Shown one piece after another: positions 7,776 to 20,200 of a DNA stretch of 64,000 nt; position 1 is the stretch's first letter, and the number at the start of each line of letters is the position of its first letter. A program made the position numbers and the translations under genes. Under the pieces are notes generated by a model. It had not been told where the DNA came from and ran no database searches. It saw nothing but the letters and a program-made list of their open reading frames with translations. The DNA comes from an uncultured Prevotellaceae bacterium (GTDB taxonomy: Bacteria; Bacteroidota; Bacteroidia; Bacteroidales; Bacteroidaceae). The DNA is taken from NCBI GenBank assembly GCA_902794405.1, contig CADBHI010000006.1, positions 1 through 64,000 on the forward strand, read 5' to 3'.

Positions 7776-9515
7776 ATGAAACACCTAATGATCGTTGCGG
7801 TCATGCTTCTGTGCATCACTCCGATGTATGCCGATGACAGTTATAAAACGTCACCAGAGTACCTCGCTTTGCGTGACTCCATGCACCATGCTTTTAACAG
7901 TGGTGACAGCCTGAGATTCTACCCAGCACTGAAAAACCTGCAAGACTACCTGCTCGAACAGAACGACTTGCACGCCTACTATACCCAGCGATGCAATGAA
8001 ATCGTGTTCCAGATTAATCGGCAGCGCATCTTCGAGGCCTACAAACTGGCCAGTCAGCTCTCAAAGGAGTTGCGTGAGCGACAGCTCGACAGCGAGATGT
8101 ACATGGCCTACAACATGCTGGGCCACCTGAATCGCTACTGTGGCAACAAGGATGCGGCCAAGGACTGTTTCTATAAGGTGATTGATATGATGGAGAAGTA
8201 TGGCTACTATGAGAGCATGCCACCTATCTACATGAACCTGGTCAATGTGGAAATCGACGACGACCCCGCCGAAGCCGAGCGCTTGCTCGACAAAGCGGCC
8301 GAGATAGCTGCCCAGTATTCGCCCGAGAGGGTGTTTGATATTCAGACACGCAAGGCATTGAGCTATTTCAACGGAGGAGACATTCCCAAGTTCCTCGAAG
8401 CTTACAAGCAGTACCGCGAAGGTGTCAAACAGGGTAATAGTTCTGTCCATGGCCGTTCCATGGAGGTATATTACGAGGCATGCATGGGAAATGTCGACAA
8501 GGCGGTGGACATAGCTCGTAAGGAATTGGGTGACGATGGTCGTGATGCCATTACCATTATCTATGAACGGGCTGGGCGCTGGCAGGAGGCTTACAAGTCG
8601 CTGAAGGATGCAACGGCATCTGCCGACTCAGTCAATAACGTGCTTCTGAGCAACTCGATGCAGAACTACCGCGATGAGTTGCGGTTCTATAATATTGAGC
8701 GTGAGGCAGCCCGTATCCGTACCATTACGCTTGCTGCTATCATTGTGCTGTTGTTGTTGCTCGTACTGGCGTTGAGCTACATCGTCTTCAGCCGTCGCCG
8801 TCACATGCGTGAACTGAAGCAGGCCTATGAGCATGCCTTGGAGTCGGATAAGATGAAGACGGCCTTCATTCAGAACATGACCCATGAGGTGCGTACACCG
8901 CTCAACGTGATATCGGGGTTTGCCCAGGTACTGGCCAACCCAGAGTTAAGCAAGGATGAGTCGAGACGTAAGGAGATGGCTCAGCTGATGCTCAATAACA
9001 CCCGGATTATCACCAACCAGATAGAGGAGATACTGGAGTTGTCGGAAAACGAGGCTTCGGGACAGGCATCGCGAGAGGATCAGGTGAATGTCAACGACAT
9101 GCTGGCCAAGATGGTTCGCGACAACGAGACGTATGTCAGTCCCGGTGTGACCCTCCAGTTAGACAGTAGTCTGGTTTCCGACTTCACGATCATGACCAAT
9201 CGCAACATGCTGACACGTATGGTCAATGCATTGCTTGACAATGCCATCAAGAATACGCAGAAAGGGAGCATCAGCCTGCAAGCTTCAGCCGATGACAGCA
9301 ACCTGATACTCTCCGTGCAAGACAGCGGTAGCGGTATTCCTGCCGATCAGGCTGAACACATTTTCGAACGCTTCGTCAAGCTTGACACCTTCAAGTCGGG
9401 ACTGGGCCTCGGCCTGCCGCTGTGTCGGATTATTGCCAACCGTCTGTGTGGCTCTATCAGGCTCGATGCCGATTATAAGGATGGTGCCCGCTTTGTTGTA
9501 ACCTTGCCATTTTAA
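7776..9515 (+). CDS. Membrane sensor histidine kinase with periplasmic TPR-like sensor
   Basis: The start at 7776 gives a signal sequence (MKHLMIVAVMLLCITPMYA) and lies after the promoter. Residues about 25-310 are helical with TPR-like repeats (for example MYMAYNMLGHLNRYCGNKDA) and are probably periplasmic. One transmembrane helix follows (about 315-338, ITLAAIIVLLLLLVLALSYI). The cytoplasmic kinase has the H box NMTHEVRTPLNV with the phosphorylated His at residue 370, then N box NALLDNAIKN, G1 DSGSGIP and G2 GLGLGLPLC. No response regulator is adjacent, so the partner is encoded elsewhere. The ligand is unknown. Confidence 0.92.
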   Translation: MKHLMIVAVMLLCITPMYADDSYKTSPEYLALRDSMHHAFNSGDSLRFYPALKNLQDYLLEQNDLHAYYTQRCNEIVFQINRQRIFEAYKLASQLSKELRERQLDSEMYMAYNMLGHLNRYCGNKDAAKDCFYKVIDMMEKYGYYESMPPIYMNLVNVEIDDDPAEAERLLDKAAEIAAQYSPERVFDIQTRKALSYFNGGDIPKFLEAYKQYREGVKQGNSSVHGRSMEVYYEACMGNVDKAVDIARKELGDDGRDAITIIYERAGRWQEAYKSLKDATASADSVNNVLLSNSMQNYRDELRFYNIEREAARIRTITLAAIIVLLLLLVLALSYIVFSRRRHMRELKQAYEHALESDKMKTAFIQNMTHEVRTPLNVISGFAQVLANPELSKDESRRKEMAQLMLNNTRIITNQIEEILELSENEASGQASREDQVNVNDMLAKMVRDNETYVSPGVTLQLDSSLVSDFTIMTNRNMLTRMVNALLDNAIKNTQKGSISLQASADDSNLILSVQDSGSGIPADQAEHIFERFVKLDTFKSGLGLGLPLCRIIANRLCGSIRLDADYKDGARFVVTLPF

Positions 9516-9538
9516 AAGATAAGCATAATATTTGATAA

Positions 9539-10276
9539 ATGAAAAAGATTGTAATGACTATGATGGCGGCTCTAATGATGTGCTCAAACACAATCGCTGC
9601 CGAGAAAACTGACATTTTCACTACCAAGAATGGTAAAGAAGTAAAGATTACGTGCATCAAGCACGCCAGTATGCGAATCCAGTACGACGGTTTAGAGATA
9701 CAGGTAGACCCTGTTACCGATGGAGCGAAGCCAGTGACCGACTACACGGTCTATCCCAAGGCCAACATCATCCTCGTCACCCACGAGCATCACGACCATT
9801 TCGACCGTGAGGCCCTTACTATTCTGCGTACGGCAACTACCTGCACCTATACTACCCAGTATATTTACAACAATAACTTCCATAACAGCACGCCCTTGAA
9901 TAACGGCGACAGCATCATCTACCGTGATGACATTAAGATTGAGGCCGTGCCTGCTTACAATACGACCCCAGGTCGTGAGCAATTCCACCCCAAGGGACGT
10001 GGCAATGGCTATGTGCTGACACTCGACGGTCTGCGCATCTATATAGCCGGCGACACCGAGGACATTCCTGAGATGGCTAACCTGAAGGATATCGATATTG
10101 CCTTCCTGCCCTGCAACCAGCCTTATACCATGACCGTCGACCAGTTAGTGAATGCTGCCAAGGTCATCAAGCCCAAGGTGCTGTTCCCCTACCACTATTC
10201 GCAGACCCCCATTCAACAGGCGAGCCTGCGTCTTGCTGGAACGGGTATCAAGGTTTTGATTCGTGATTATCAGTAG
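9539..10276 (+). CDS. Secreted MBL-fold metallo-hydrolase (UlaG-like)
   Basis: A signal peptide (MKKIVMTMMAALMMCSNTIAA) is followed by a metallo-beta-lactamase fold of the YtkL/UlaG type: KHASMRIQYDGLEIQVDPV, then the metal-binding HEHHDHFD (near residues 82-89), and later YIAGDTEDIPEM and LFPYHYSQTP. The GDTE and FPYHY motifs support the hydrolase class, but the substrate cannot be predicted. It begins 23 bases after the kinase gene and may be co-transcribed. A terminator hairpin follows. Confidence 0.88.
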   Translation: MKKIVMTMMAALMMCSNTIAAEKTDIFTTKNGKEVKITCIKHASMRIQYDGLEIQVDPVTDGAKPVTDYTVYPKANIILVTHEHHDHFDREALTILRTATTCTYTTQYIYNNNFHNSTPLNNGDSIIYRDDIKIEAVPAYNTTPGREQFHPKGRGNGYVLTLDGLRIYIAGDTEDIPEMANLKDIDIAFLPCNQPYTMTVDQLVNAAKVIKPKVLFPYHYSQTPIQQASLRLAGTGIKVLIRDYQ

Positions 10277-10283
10277 CAGAATG

Positions 10284-10309
10284 CCCGTCTGCTACAGACG
10301 GGTTATTTC
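10284..10309. terminator. Terminator between convergent genes
   Basis: CCCGTCTG-CTAC-AGACGGG forms a 7-bp stem followed by TTATTT, just after the MBL gene stop. It overlaps the stop codon of the convergent DUF5106 gene and may terminate in both directions. Confidence 0.65.
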
Positions 10310-11199
10310 AGTGCTTCCATCACCTGGTGTATGCTGGCGTTCTTAAGCATTACCCGCTTGTCGGAAGCTAACAAATAAAGAACAGGTAACGTATTGAGGT
10401 CGTAGAGCGACTTCTCCGTGATAATGCCCCGGTCGTTGGCAATGAGCCACGACTGGGGCAGTTCTTCTTTGGCCTGTTGCCAGGCGGTCTCATCGTCGGC
10501 AGTATCGACGGCTAAGAGCGTCAGCCGTCCGTCGGCAATGGCGCTGTTGATGGCCGAGGAGTGGCGCAACCGGAACAGCAGGTCGCGGCATCGTTTGCAG
10601 TCGGGGTCGAAGAGCAATAGTAGCGTCAGTCGGTCGGTGGCCGTGGTGCTGAGGCACTGTTGACTACCGTCGGCAGTCACGAAGCTGAAGTCCGTTGCCA
10701 CATCGCCCACGCTGTTCTTTGCCATCAGTGTCAGCTGGAAATGGGCACGGCTCCTGATGGCCTCGTTCATCGTTGTCTCCTGGTCAATGTGCTGCAGCAG
10801 CAGCTCATAGAGCACAGGCGAGTAGAGGGGCGACTCCTCACTGTTTAGATAGCGAAAGGCCGTGTCAGTAAAGTACTGACAGGCCTTTTCACTTTGTGCC
10901 ATTCCGGCCGTCCATTGGCTCAGTGCCTCTTGCTGCCCATGGGTAGTGGCGTGAGTCAGCAGTCCCAAGAAGTCGGCCACCGCCTGCTCGGCATAGTCCT
11001 GCCGCAGCAAGGTTGTGTCGCTGTAGTTATACTGCTGCCAGAAGTGGGCCGTCGCATAGTCGGCCCGCCTCTCCGGCTCCAAGATGGAGTCCGGCACCGT
11101 GGGCAACGGGTATCCCTGTGCCCCCGCCCTCAGCAGTATGAGCAGCAATGCTCCAACCAGCGTCAGCCTCATTGGTCTCATTGGTCTTATTGGCCCCAT
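10303..11199 (-). CDS. DUF5106 protein with thioredoxin-like C-terminal domain
   Basis: The 298-residue protein has a signal peptide whose n-region (MGPIRPMRPMRL) is encoded by 9-bp repeat tract B, followed by TLVGALLLILLRAGAQG. Residues about 30-165 are helical (DUF5106-like). The C-terminal domain is thioredoxin-like, with FDPDCKRCRDLL carrying a CxxC motif and later NTLPVLYLLASD with the expected cis-Pro. Such proteins are predicted periplasmic or membrane-tethered redox or scaffold proteins in Bacteroidetes. An alternative start at the internal ATG 11172 would remove the repeat-encoded residues. The gene begins nine bases after the stop of the giant gene and may be co-transcribed with it. 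Confidence 0.8.
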   Translation of the reverse strand: MGPIRPMRPMRLTLVGALLLILLRAGAQGYPLPTVPDSILEPERRADYATAHFWQQYNYSDTTLLRQDYAEQAVADFLGLLTHATTHGQQEALSQWTAGMAQSEKACQYFTDTAFRYLNSEESPLYSPVLYELLLQHIDQETTMNEAIRSRAHFQLTLMAKNSVGDVATDFSFVTADGSQQCLSTTATDRLTLLLLFDPDCKRCRDLLFRLRHSSAINSAIADGRLTLLAVDTADDETAWQQAKEELPQSWLIANDRGIITEKSLYDLNTLPVLYLLASDKRVMLKNASIHQVMEALK

Positions 11200-11214
11200 A
11201 GGCCATATTAGTCC
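11165..11214. repeat. 9-bp repeat tract B across the giant-gene/DUF5106 junction
   Basis: Five units with exact 9-bp spacing (AGCCTCATT, GGTCTCATT, GGTCTTATT, GGCCCCATA, GGCCATATT). The stop codon of the giant gene (11208-11210) and the start codon of the DUF5106 gene (11197-11199) both lie inside the tract. Confidence 0.85.
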
Positions 11215-14200
11215 CCTTGCCCTTCTTGGCCGATGATGACTTCGGTGTCGCCTGTCACATCAGCCTGATTACCGCCGCCGTAGACGTTATCGCGGATATC
11301 GGCACCTACAACAGCCTTGGTGCGGTCAGTCTCTGAAGCCGTTTTCGGTGTCACAAATGTCGTTTGGCTTAGCGTACCAATCTTCACATGGGTGTTGCCA
11401 TCAACATTGGCAGCATTACCACCGCCGAAGATACGGTGGATGGCACCGATTCTCTTAACATCGTTCGTGCTGGGGGTATGGAGTGGCATGAATACATCTA
11501 CTGTGACATTCCTCGTCACCTTGTCGCCATTTCCGTCCAGTTCGAAGCCTCCGTCGGCTGTGCGCACATACTCTGTGAAGCTAATTTGCTTAATGGCATC
11601 GTTTGCATCAGTATGCGTATCTTCTCCATCATGGTCGCCCACACACTCATTGACATTGACGTAGGTGTCGCCCGTGACCACGGCTGTTTGACCGTAGCCG
11701 CCGCCATAAATTTCACCGATACTGGTGAACGAGCGGACGTTAATCGTCGGGCCTGGCTGTCTTTCTTCTGTCGAACCCGGCTCGAATGGAGCCGTATAGG
11801 CAGCCTGGTTGCCACCGCCGAAGAGTTGTCCAATAATGATGGGATGGCAGCCCGTCTCCTCGATGTTTACCGTGATGGTGCCGCTGATGGTGCCGCCGAC
11901 GTTGTTACCGCCGAACACGCGATCGTAGGTTCCACTCTGGATGGTCATATTGATGTCGCCATTGACGTTGGCATTCTTCGCGCCGCCATAGATGGTCTTC
12001 AGCTTCGTGATACATCCTAAGTCCACCTTCGTGCCGCCTTCCATGTAGGCCTCGTTACCGCCGCCATAGACTTCGTCAAGCAGCATGGGGCAACAGACAT
12101 TACCATTGCCATCCTTTTTCTCATCCAGATTCACATGGGCTTCCTCACGTACGATACCCCTTGTGTTTGAGCTGCCGAAGGCTTCGTGTACCACTCCACC
12201 AAACAGGTCGACGGTAGTTGTACCTAATCCGTAGGGAGTTGTTCCGTCGGACTTGTAGCCCACGTTGGCACCGGGGTTATTCTCGCCGGCGCCATAGCCT
12301 CCGCCGAACACGGTGCCAATCTCGTAGCAGCCGTTCACCGTGACGTGGGTGGCCGGTGCCGAGGCAGCATTACCGCCGCCGTACACCGTCTCGATGCTCG
12401 TCTGGTCGCAACCGTCGATAATGACATTCGCTACGCTTTTGGCGTCATCAGGTTCTTGAGGATTGTAGGCTGCCTGGTTACCGCCACCGAAGACGGCAGC
12501 CACCTCATAGGTCGTGTTGTTCTTAGTTCCTGATCTCTGGTGGTCAGTATCGTAGCCCACTGTTTTATACACATGCACGGTAACACCGCCCTTCGGCGAA
12601 CCGTTCATGTTGTTACAGCCAAAGATCTGACCCTTTACCTTACAGCCATCGTTAGCAACGGCCTCGTTCAGCTTCACCTCCACATCGCCATAGACCTCGG
12701 CTTCTGTTGTCGCGTTACCGTGTCCGCCTCCATAAACATTGCCGTCGATGGTACCGCCGGTCAGGTCGACGGTGGTCTTATAATAAGCAGACCCAGTATC
12801 ATGAGCCCACGTGGCTTGTTGACGATAATAAGTGTTGCTGGCAAAAGTCGTTTCGGAATCTTTGATTTTCGTGTATGTATAATTACCCTCTGTCCCTGTC
12901 CTTGCGTATAGGTCGGTAATACTTTCACCGTCGTTGAGTGCTGCTGCCAAGACATAGCCGTTCACATCCCAGTTGCCGAGGTTGGTGTCAGCCAAAGCAC
13001 CACCGCCATAGACATCCAGCTTTACTGTGCCGCCAATGATGTTAACATCCACGTGTCCCAAGGTAACGCCTCTCTGACCGCCGCCATAGACAGAGCCAAA
13101 GACGGAAGGTGTCCCCGAAGAAGGAGTGAAGCTCTCTGTCTTTGTCGATTCATTCCATGTTCTGGTACCGCCGATGGTTACATTTGGATGGCTGGTCAAG
13201 GCCAGCGTCTTAAGGAATGCAAGATAATCTGTCTCTGTTCTATAATACACCCAGACGAATTTGGTGCCTTCATAGTCTGAGGAATATGATTTATAATAAT
13301 CCCAGTCGGCACCTTCCGTACCTTTTGCACCGTTTTCTTCGGTCTGCATACTCTTGAAATTCTTATAATTATTTTGATTATAAGTAGATGTGACACCCTT
13401 GCAGGCACCAAAGACGTGGTGGTCTGTGCCGCTTGAGCCTATTTGGGCATTGTCTTGGATTGTGACGGTACAGTTTCCACCGGTTTCCGGTTTTGTCGGT
13501 AATCCTTTAACAACAGTAAATCTTCCCACCGATGCTATTTCACCACCGCCATAGACGCTGCCGCCAATCTGAGCAATACCCTGGACAGTGACTTCACTAT
13601 TGCCACGCAACAGAGCCGAGTAGCCATGTGTCTGTAAGCCGGCACCGGCACCGAATACGTCACCTTTGATATCGGGCTCACTTCCTTCTCCAGATCCTGC
13701 CGTTCCTATCGTCACCTTGCCGTCATCTTCCACGCGGCCTACCTGACCGCCGCCATAGACGTTGCCGTAGACCACTGTGCTGCCACTGACTTTGACATCC
13801 GTTGCGAACACTATGGCTTTCTCGCACCACCATGTTATTCCAGTACCTTTGCCGGCTCCGAACACGTTGCCGTGCTCTTGGCTGTCTACCCCACTGATAC
13901 CTATCGTACCACCAGTGATGATAACCTTGCAAATGCCAGTATTATTGCTCGTTCCAGTAATATTGTTATTCTCAGAGGTATTGGCAGTGGTGCCATCGGT
14001 TTGCTTCCAAGTATAATTATAATCAGCAGGTTTTGTAATCAAGCCCACATCGCCCAAGTTACCGCCACCATAGACATTGCCATACATGGTTCCGTTATTG
14101 ATAGTGACCCTGGTGTTCCCTTTCACCTTACCGGCTTCGGCAAATTCCTCAAGACCTCTTCCGCCGCCAAATACATTACCATACGAGGCGGTTGTGCCAA

Positions 14201-17200
14201 TGGTTCCATTATTAATAGTTACGTTAGTGTCATGCTGCACAAAACCGCTCTCACTGCCTCCAAAGACGGAACCCTTAACTTGAGCCGATTCGCCAATGGT
14301 TACAGAGGAATTAGTGGCTAAGGCCAGCGTCTGAAGGAACTCCAAATATAGCTCCTCAGCGGTTTTAACAACTTCATTAGTTACTTTATCTCTTTCATCC
14401 TCAAAAGCAACATAACTGCCGCCGTTAGCATCATTAACCATTCTGTCAGTCGTTCCCAGAGTAAAACTTGGCTTAACTCCCTTGCCTGCACCATAGACGT
14501 GACCAGCGTCAGCCGCAGCACCATTATATCCGATTTCAGCTTCGCCCTGAATGGTGACACTACATATTCCACCGCTCTGTTGTTTATACGGCATTCCATC
14601 AGGCAAATCATCTGGAGGTGTAGGTGCTCCCGGAATAGGTTTTTTTTGAGCATCTATATTATTAATATTTTTTACCCAATATCTGCCTGCCGTTGAATTC
14701 TCGCCACCGCCATAGACATTATGTCCCACTTTGGCACCGCCCTGAACGGTGACAGTACAATTACCACGCACCAAAGCCGAGTAGCCATGTGTCGCCAAGC
14801 CCTTACCGGCACCGTATACGTTGCCATAGATAATAGGCGCAAATGTGCCTTCTCCTTCTCCAATTCCGATCTTTACCTGCGTATTCCATTCCACGCGGCC
14901 AATCTCGCCGCCGCCGTAAACGTTGCCAGTGTTCTCTGCGAGTTGATTGTTCGTACCGAGTGTTCCTATCGTACCGTTACTAATGGTGACAATCGTGCCT
15001 TTATCTTTGTATTCATTATCACCAGGATTCGACACGTCTTTACCTTCGTCATTGACTCCCACCATGGCTTTGTCACACGTGAAATTATGATCTGAGCCTT
15101 TACCGCCACCAAAAACGTTCTTGGCAATGGCGCCGCCTTGGACATTCACCCTTGTGTTGGTATGCACATTACCGACCTCACCACCACCATAGACATTGCC
15201 ATTAATCTGTGTGGTAGAGGTTGAGCCACTGACGACCACATTTGTTTCTTTAACCAAAGCAAGGTTATTCTCTGTGGTAGTCTTATCACCACGGGCTGCA
15301 CCGAAGACATCTCCGTTCTTGTTGCCGTCGACACCCACAGTACCGCCGCTAACCGTGACATTAGTAGTACCGCCGCTGTGAATGGTAACGGCACCTGTGT
15401 TGTCTGTTGTCATTGTGCCCACCGAAGCCATGGAGCCGGCGCCATAGACATTGTGGCGCACCGTACCGCCGGTGACGTTCACAGTGGTAGTGCCGCGCAC
15501 GATACCTGCCATGGGGTTATAGGTGTCACCAGTGCCATCGTTATTGGTATCATATTTATCCGTACCGCAACCAGAGCCATAGACGTTGCCACATTCGTAG
15601 CTGTTGGTAGCAAAATTGTAACTGGTATAGCCGATAGTGCCGCCATTGACGGTGACTGTGGAATTCTCGCTGTTGTGGCCGTTCTCGCCACCGCCGTAGA
15701 CAGAGCCAGTGATGTAGGGACCTCCGGATGACGTGCCAATGGTGACGTTGGTGGTCTTGACCCAAGCCAGGCGGTCGACAATGGTGGTGCTGGGGTCGCC
15801 CTCACCGCCACGCGAAGCGCCGTTGACCATGCCGTTGTCCCAACCGGTGATGCCGATAGTGCCGCCAGTGATGGTGACAGTAGAGGTGCCACCAGCAGTC
15901 CAGCTGATGGGGGTGCCGACAGACACGTGGTTCACCTCATTGTCCGAGGAAGTGGCGAGACTGAAGGTACCCACCGAGCCAAGGGCGCCACCTCCATATA
16001 CATTATGGTATATCTTAGGCAATTGTTTACCGTCGGTATCTGTAGAACTTGAACTGATGGTGACATTAGTGTTGCCCTTGACAAGGCCTGAGATGACAGC
16101 GTTCTCGCTGCCCTTACCGCCGCCAAAGACATTGCCCATCGTGGCACCACCATACTTCACATAGTTAGGTATGGGGTCGGTTGAGCCTTGAACTTCTCCC
16201 TTGCCAATCTCTCCGCCGCTGATAGCCACCGTGGTATTGCCACCCACGCAGGCCATCTCGCCACCGCCGAAGACACTACCCCATACGTGGCCAGCAGTCA
16301 TGTTCACATTGGTGCTCTCCCACACAAGACCGGCAAGCGTGTTCACGTCGGTAATGTAAGTATCATTGACATCGGCCTCCGTACCATAGCCACCGCCATA
16401 GACGCTACCGAAGGTGTACTTCACCGCGCTGCCGTCCATCACCTCGGAGCCGATGGTGGTAGAAGTTCCTTGGATGATGACCTCGGTACCCATATTGATA
16501 TCATTGGTAGTATGATGTTCTTGCACGGCTCCTAACTCGCCACCGCCATAGACACAGCTCTTGATGGTGCCGCCCTTGATGGTCAGCGTGGTGCTCTTCA
16601 CATTACCAAGCTTATGCCAGTCAATGCCTGTATTCCCGACAGGTGCGGGGATAGGCGTCACGCCATCTAACTGCTCACGACGGCCCATGCCGCCGGCAAA
16701 GACGTTGCCGCCCTTGGTGTGCAGCAGCCTACCGTTGGATGTGTCAAACAGCGTCTTGGGCACATGGTTATATTCCTTCCATTGATCCCAATCACCGCCA
16801 GGAGTTGTAGACCAATTGCTAATGTTGGCAGGAAGGGTTGGTTCATTATTATTTGTCGGGCCGTTACTTGCACTGGGGACTTTGTATTCCCATTTATTGC
16901 CGATGGTCGGGCCTGTTCCATCGTCTTTACCAATCGTCATATAGACATAGCCGCGTGGGAAGTCTTCCGTAGTGCTACTACTGACACCTGCAAAACTCTC
17001 TGTCGTATCGTCGGGACGCATCTTACCATAGTAGTCAGTTACACTCGCATCGAAGAGACCATAGCCCACAGAACCGAGTCGGCCACCGCCGTAGATGGAG
17101 CCGAGCATTGTGCCGCCTTCAATCTTCATCGTGACGGTACCTGCTACGTTACCGGCAGTATAGGCATCGCCACCGAAACCACGACCACCGCCGAACACGT

Positions 17201-20200
17201 TACCATCGACGTAACTGGTGCCCCAGGTGCCGATGTACGGATACTGAATCTGCTCGTCACCCTCAGTCTTGGTCGGACCTGCCAAGATGTTCATCGTCAC
17301 ATTTTTCATGACGTGACCATCCTCACCACCACCGAAGATGGAACCGTAGATGCGGGCATCTTCAGAGATGTTGATAACGGCATTTCCTATGTTGGTCGAC
17401 TTGTTGAAGAACACGCGCTGGTCACCCTTACCAGCTCCGAATAGGTAACAGGTCACGGGGTGCTTTTCTATCTGCTTCAGGGTGCGGGGCACACCAATAG
17501 TGCCGCCAGTCATGGTTATAGTGCAGGTACCGCCTGACGTGAGCTTGAGTTTGTCGGTACCGTCATACGTACCCACGTCGGTCATCTCGTTACCGCCATA
17601 GACGCTGGTCAGGATATGTCCGCCAGAAATCGTCAGGTAGGTATTGCCATAGACGGCGCCGGCATCCTCAAACCATCTGCCCGGTTTATAAGGATAGTAG
17701 CCTGAGCCACCGGCAAACACGTTGCCGTAGAAGGTATGGCCATCGTCACCATCAGGTCTGCCTCCTTCGGTAGATTTTGTTCCACCTGCATCATAATAAC
17801 CAGTCGACAGAGCCTCTCTGTCGTATGGGGCATATCGGTTCGCTGCATTCGCAGCCTGACCATACGGCCAGCTGGCACATTCAGGTAGGGAAGATTTATA
17901 ATAAGTGTTAGCAACAGCATTTTTCAACTCATCACGGTCATTTGTAACATCCAAAGCCCCATTAGACCACTCTGTTGTTGTATATCGACGATTTACGCTG
18001 ACTTTCGTAGCCAAGTAATTTCCATCATCATCCATCTGCACATAGCCATTACCTATCTGGCCACCCGATATCGTTACATGGGTATCTTTCTGCACAAAAC
18101 CATTCTCGCTGCCGCCATAGACGGAACCCTTGATGAAGGGGTTTCCGCTGATGTCCACCACGGTCTGGGTGGCTAAGGCCAAGGACTTGATAAACTTAAC
18201 ATAGTCTGCGTCCAGTTCAGCATCAGGATCGTAAGCGTCATACCATGTCTGGGCATCATCCCATGATTTCCCGTCCCAAACATTATTGACCTTATGCTGT
18301 GTACCATTCATGTGGAAGGGCTGTGCATTAGCAGCAGTATACCCTTCGTATGGCAGGACTCCCTTACCGGCACCAAAGACGTGGCCTGCATCTGAGGGGC
18401 CGCCTTCCTTTGTCATCTCCATATCGTTGGGACCGATTTCGGCATTGCCACGGATGTAGACGTAGCAATATCCACTGTTGGGGTGTTCATTGTCGGGAGC
18501 CAATGCCACCGGCAGTCCGTTTTCGACTCTATATTTGCCCACCGAAGCCATCTCACCGCCGCCATAGACACTGCTTTCGACCTTGGAATCGGCCTGAACG
18601 GTGACTGTGCTATTGCCACGCACTAAGGCTGAGTAGCCATGAGTATTGACACCCTTGCCGGCTCCGAACACGTTGCCCTTGATAGTGGGCGCACTCGTTT
18701 TTCCTGTAGGCACATCAGCTGCATCGAGTCCTATCTTTACCGCCGTGTTATGTTCCACGCGGCCTACCTCGCCGCCGCCATAGACGTTGCCTCTGACAAA
18801 GCCGTTACCAATGTTGACATGCGTTCCGACATCGCCTTTCACCATGGCCTTTGCACACAAGAATGCTTCGCCCTCTGTTCCCTCTGTCGTCTTTGCCTCA
18901 CCCTTGCCGCCGCCAAACACGTTGCCACTGATGTAGGCACCTACAACTGTGTTTCCTGTGACTCCCGTCGACACCAAATCCACCGTCTGTAACGTGCCGA
19001 TATTGACCGTGGGGTCACCAATGACATCAGCGGCATTACCACCGCCGTAAACGGTGCCAATGATACCCAGATTGTTGGGGTTCTCTGAAGAAGTAAGTCC
19101 CTTCGCAGTCATGACGGCAGGAACGCCACTGGCTTTGCTACCCGGAATCATGTTGATGTTCACCTTCGGGTTACCGTAGAGCGAAGCACCTGTACCATAG
19201 CCGCCGCCGAACACCTGACCGATGTAGGTACAGGAAATGATGTTCAGTTCAGGCTGGCCGTAGGGCGCCTCTTTTCTAACAGTCATGCCTGCAATTTCTC
19301 CAATTGGACTTTTGAAGTCAGAACTTTCTGCGTCAGCCATCTCTGCTGTTCTCGGCTGATAGTTTGGAGCTTTAGTGGGATCTGTTTCGGCATTATAATA
19401 ACCATACTGAGAGTATGCAGCCTGGTTGCCACCGAGATAGAGCTCGTCTATTTCTATAGGAGTAGCGCAATCGCCAGTCTCCTCGATATTCAGCTTGATA
19501 TGCCCTAAGATATAACCGCCGGCATTATTACCGCCGAACACCTGGCCAAACTTTCCGCTGGTGATAGTCAGCTCTACGTTGCCATTCACGTGGGCATTGT
19601 CGGCGCCGGCATAAAGCACAGGTACCTTTGTGCCAGGCTTACAGCCCATCACCATGATCAAATCACCATTCACGTCAGCGTCCTTACCTGCTCCGACTAT
19701 CTTTGCTACGTCTAAGGTACAATTGTCGGGATTGGTATTTGCAACATCAATGAGAACTGTTCCAGTAATAGTTCCCTTCTTGTTGCTGGCGCCGTATGCC
19801 TCATGGACAGTACCACCATAGATCCAGGTCGTCGTCGGACCGTTGACGTTGGCACCGGGATTGTCCTGCCAACCATTATCGTTTTTGTATTTATCCTTGC
19901 CGTTACCACCGCCGAACACGCTGCCTATCTCGTAGCAGCTATATATATCCACTGCAGTCTCAGGAACGGGAGCGGCGTTGCCGCCACCATAGACCGTCTC
20001 GATACTGGTGTCGCTACAGCCGCGGATGATGACGTGCGTCTTCTTGCCAGACGTCGTAAATGGTGCCAGGTTTCCGCCACCATAGACTGCGGCCAGTTCG
20101 TATGAGTGGTCTGATTCTGTTTCACTCTTTCTCTTGTCTACTGGGCTTGATTCTGTTCTGTGCGTGTTGCCCGCCACGGTCTGATTCACCGTCACCGTTA

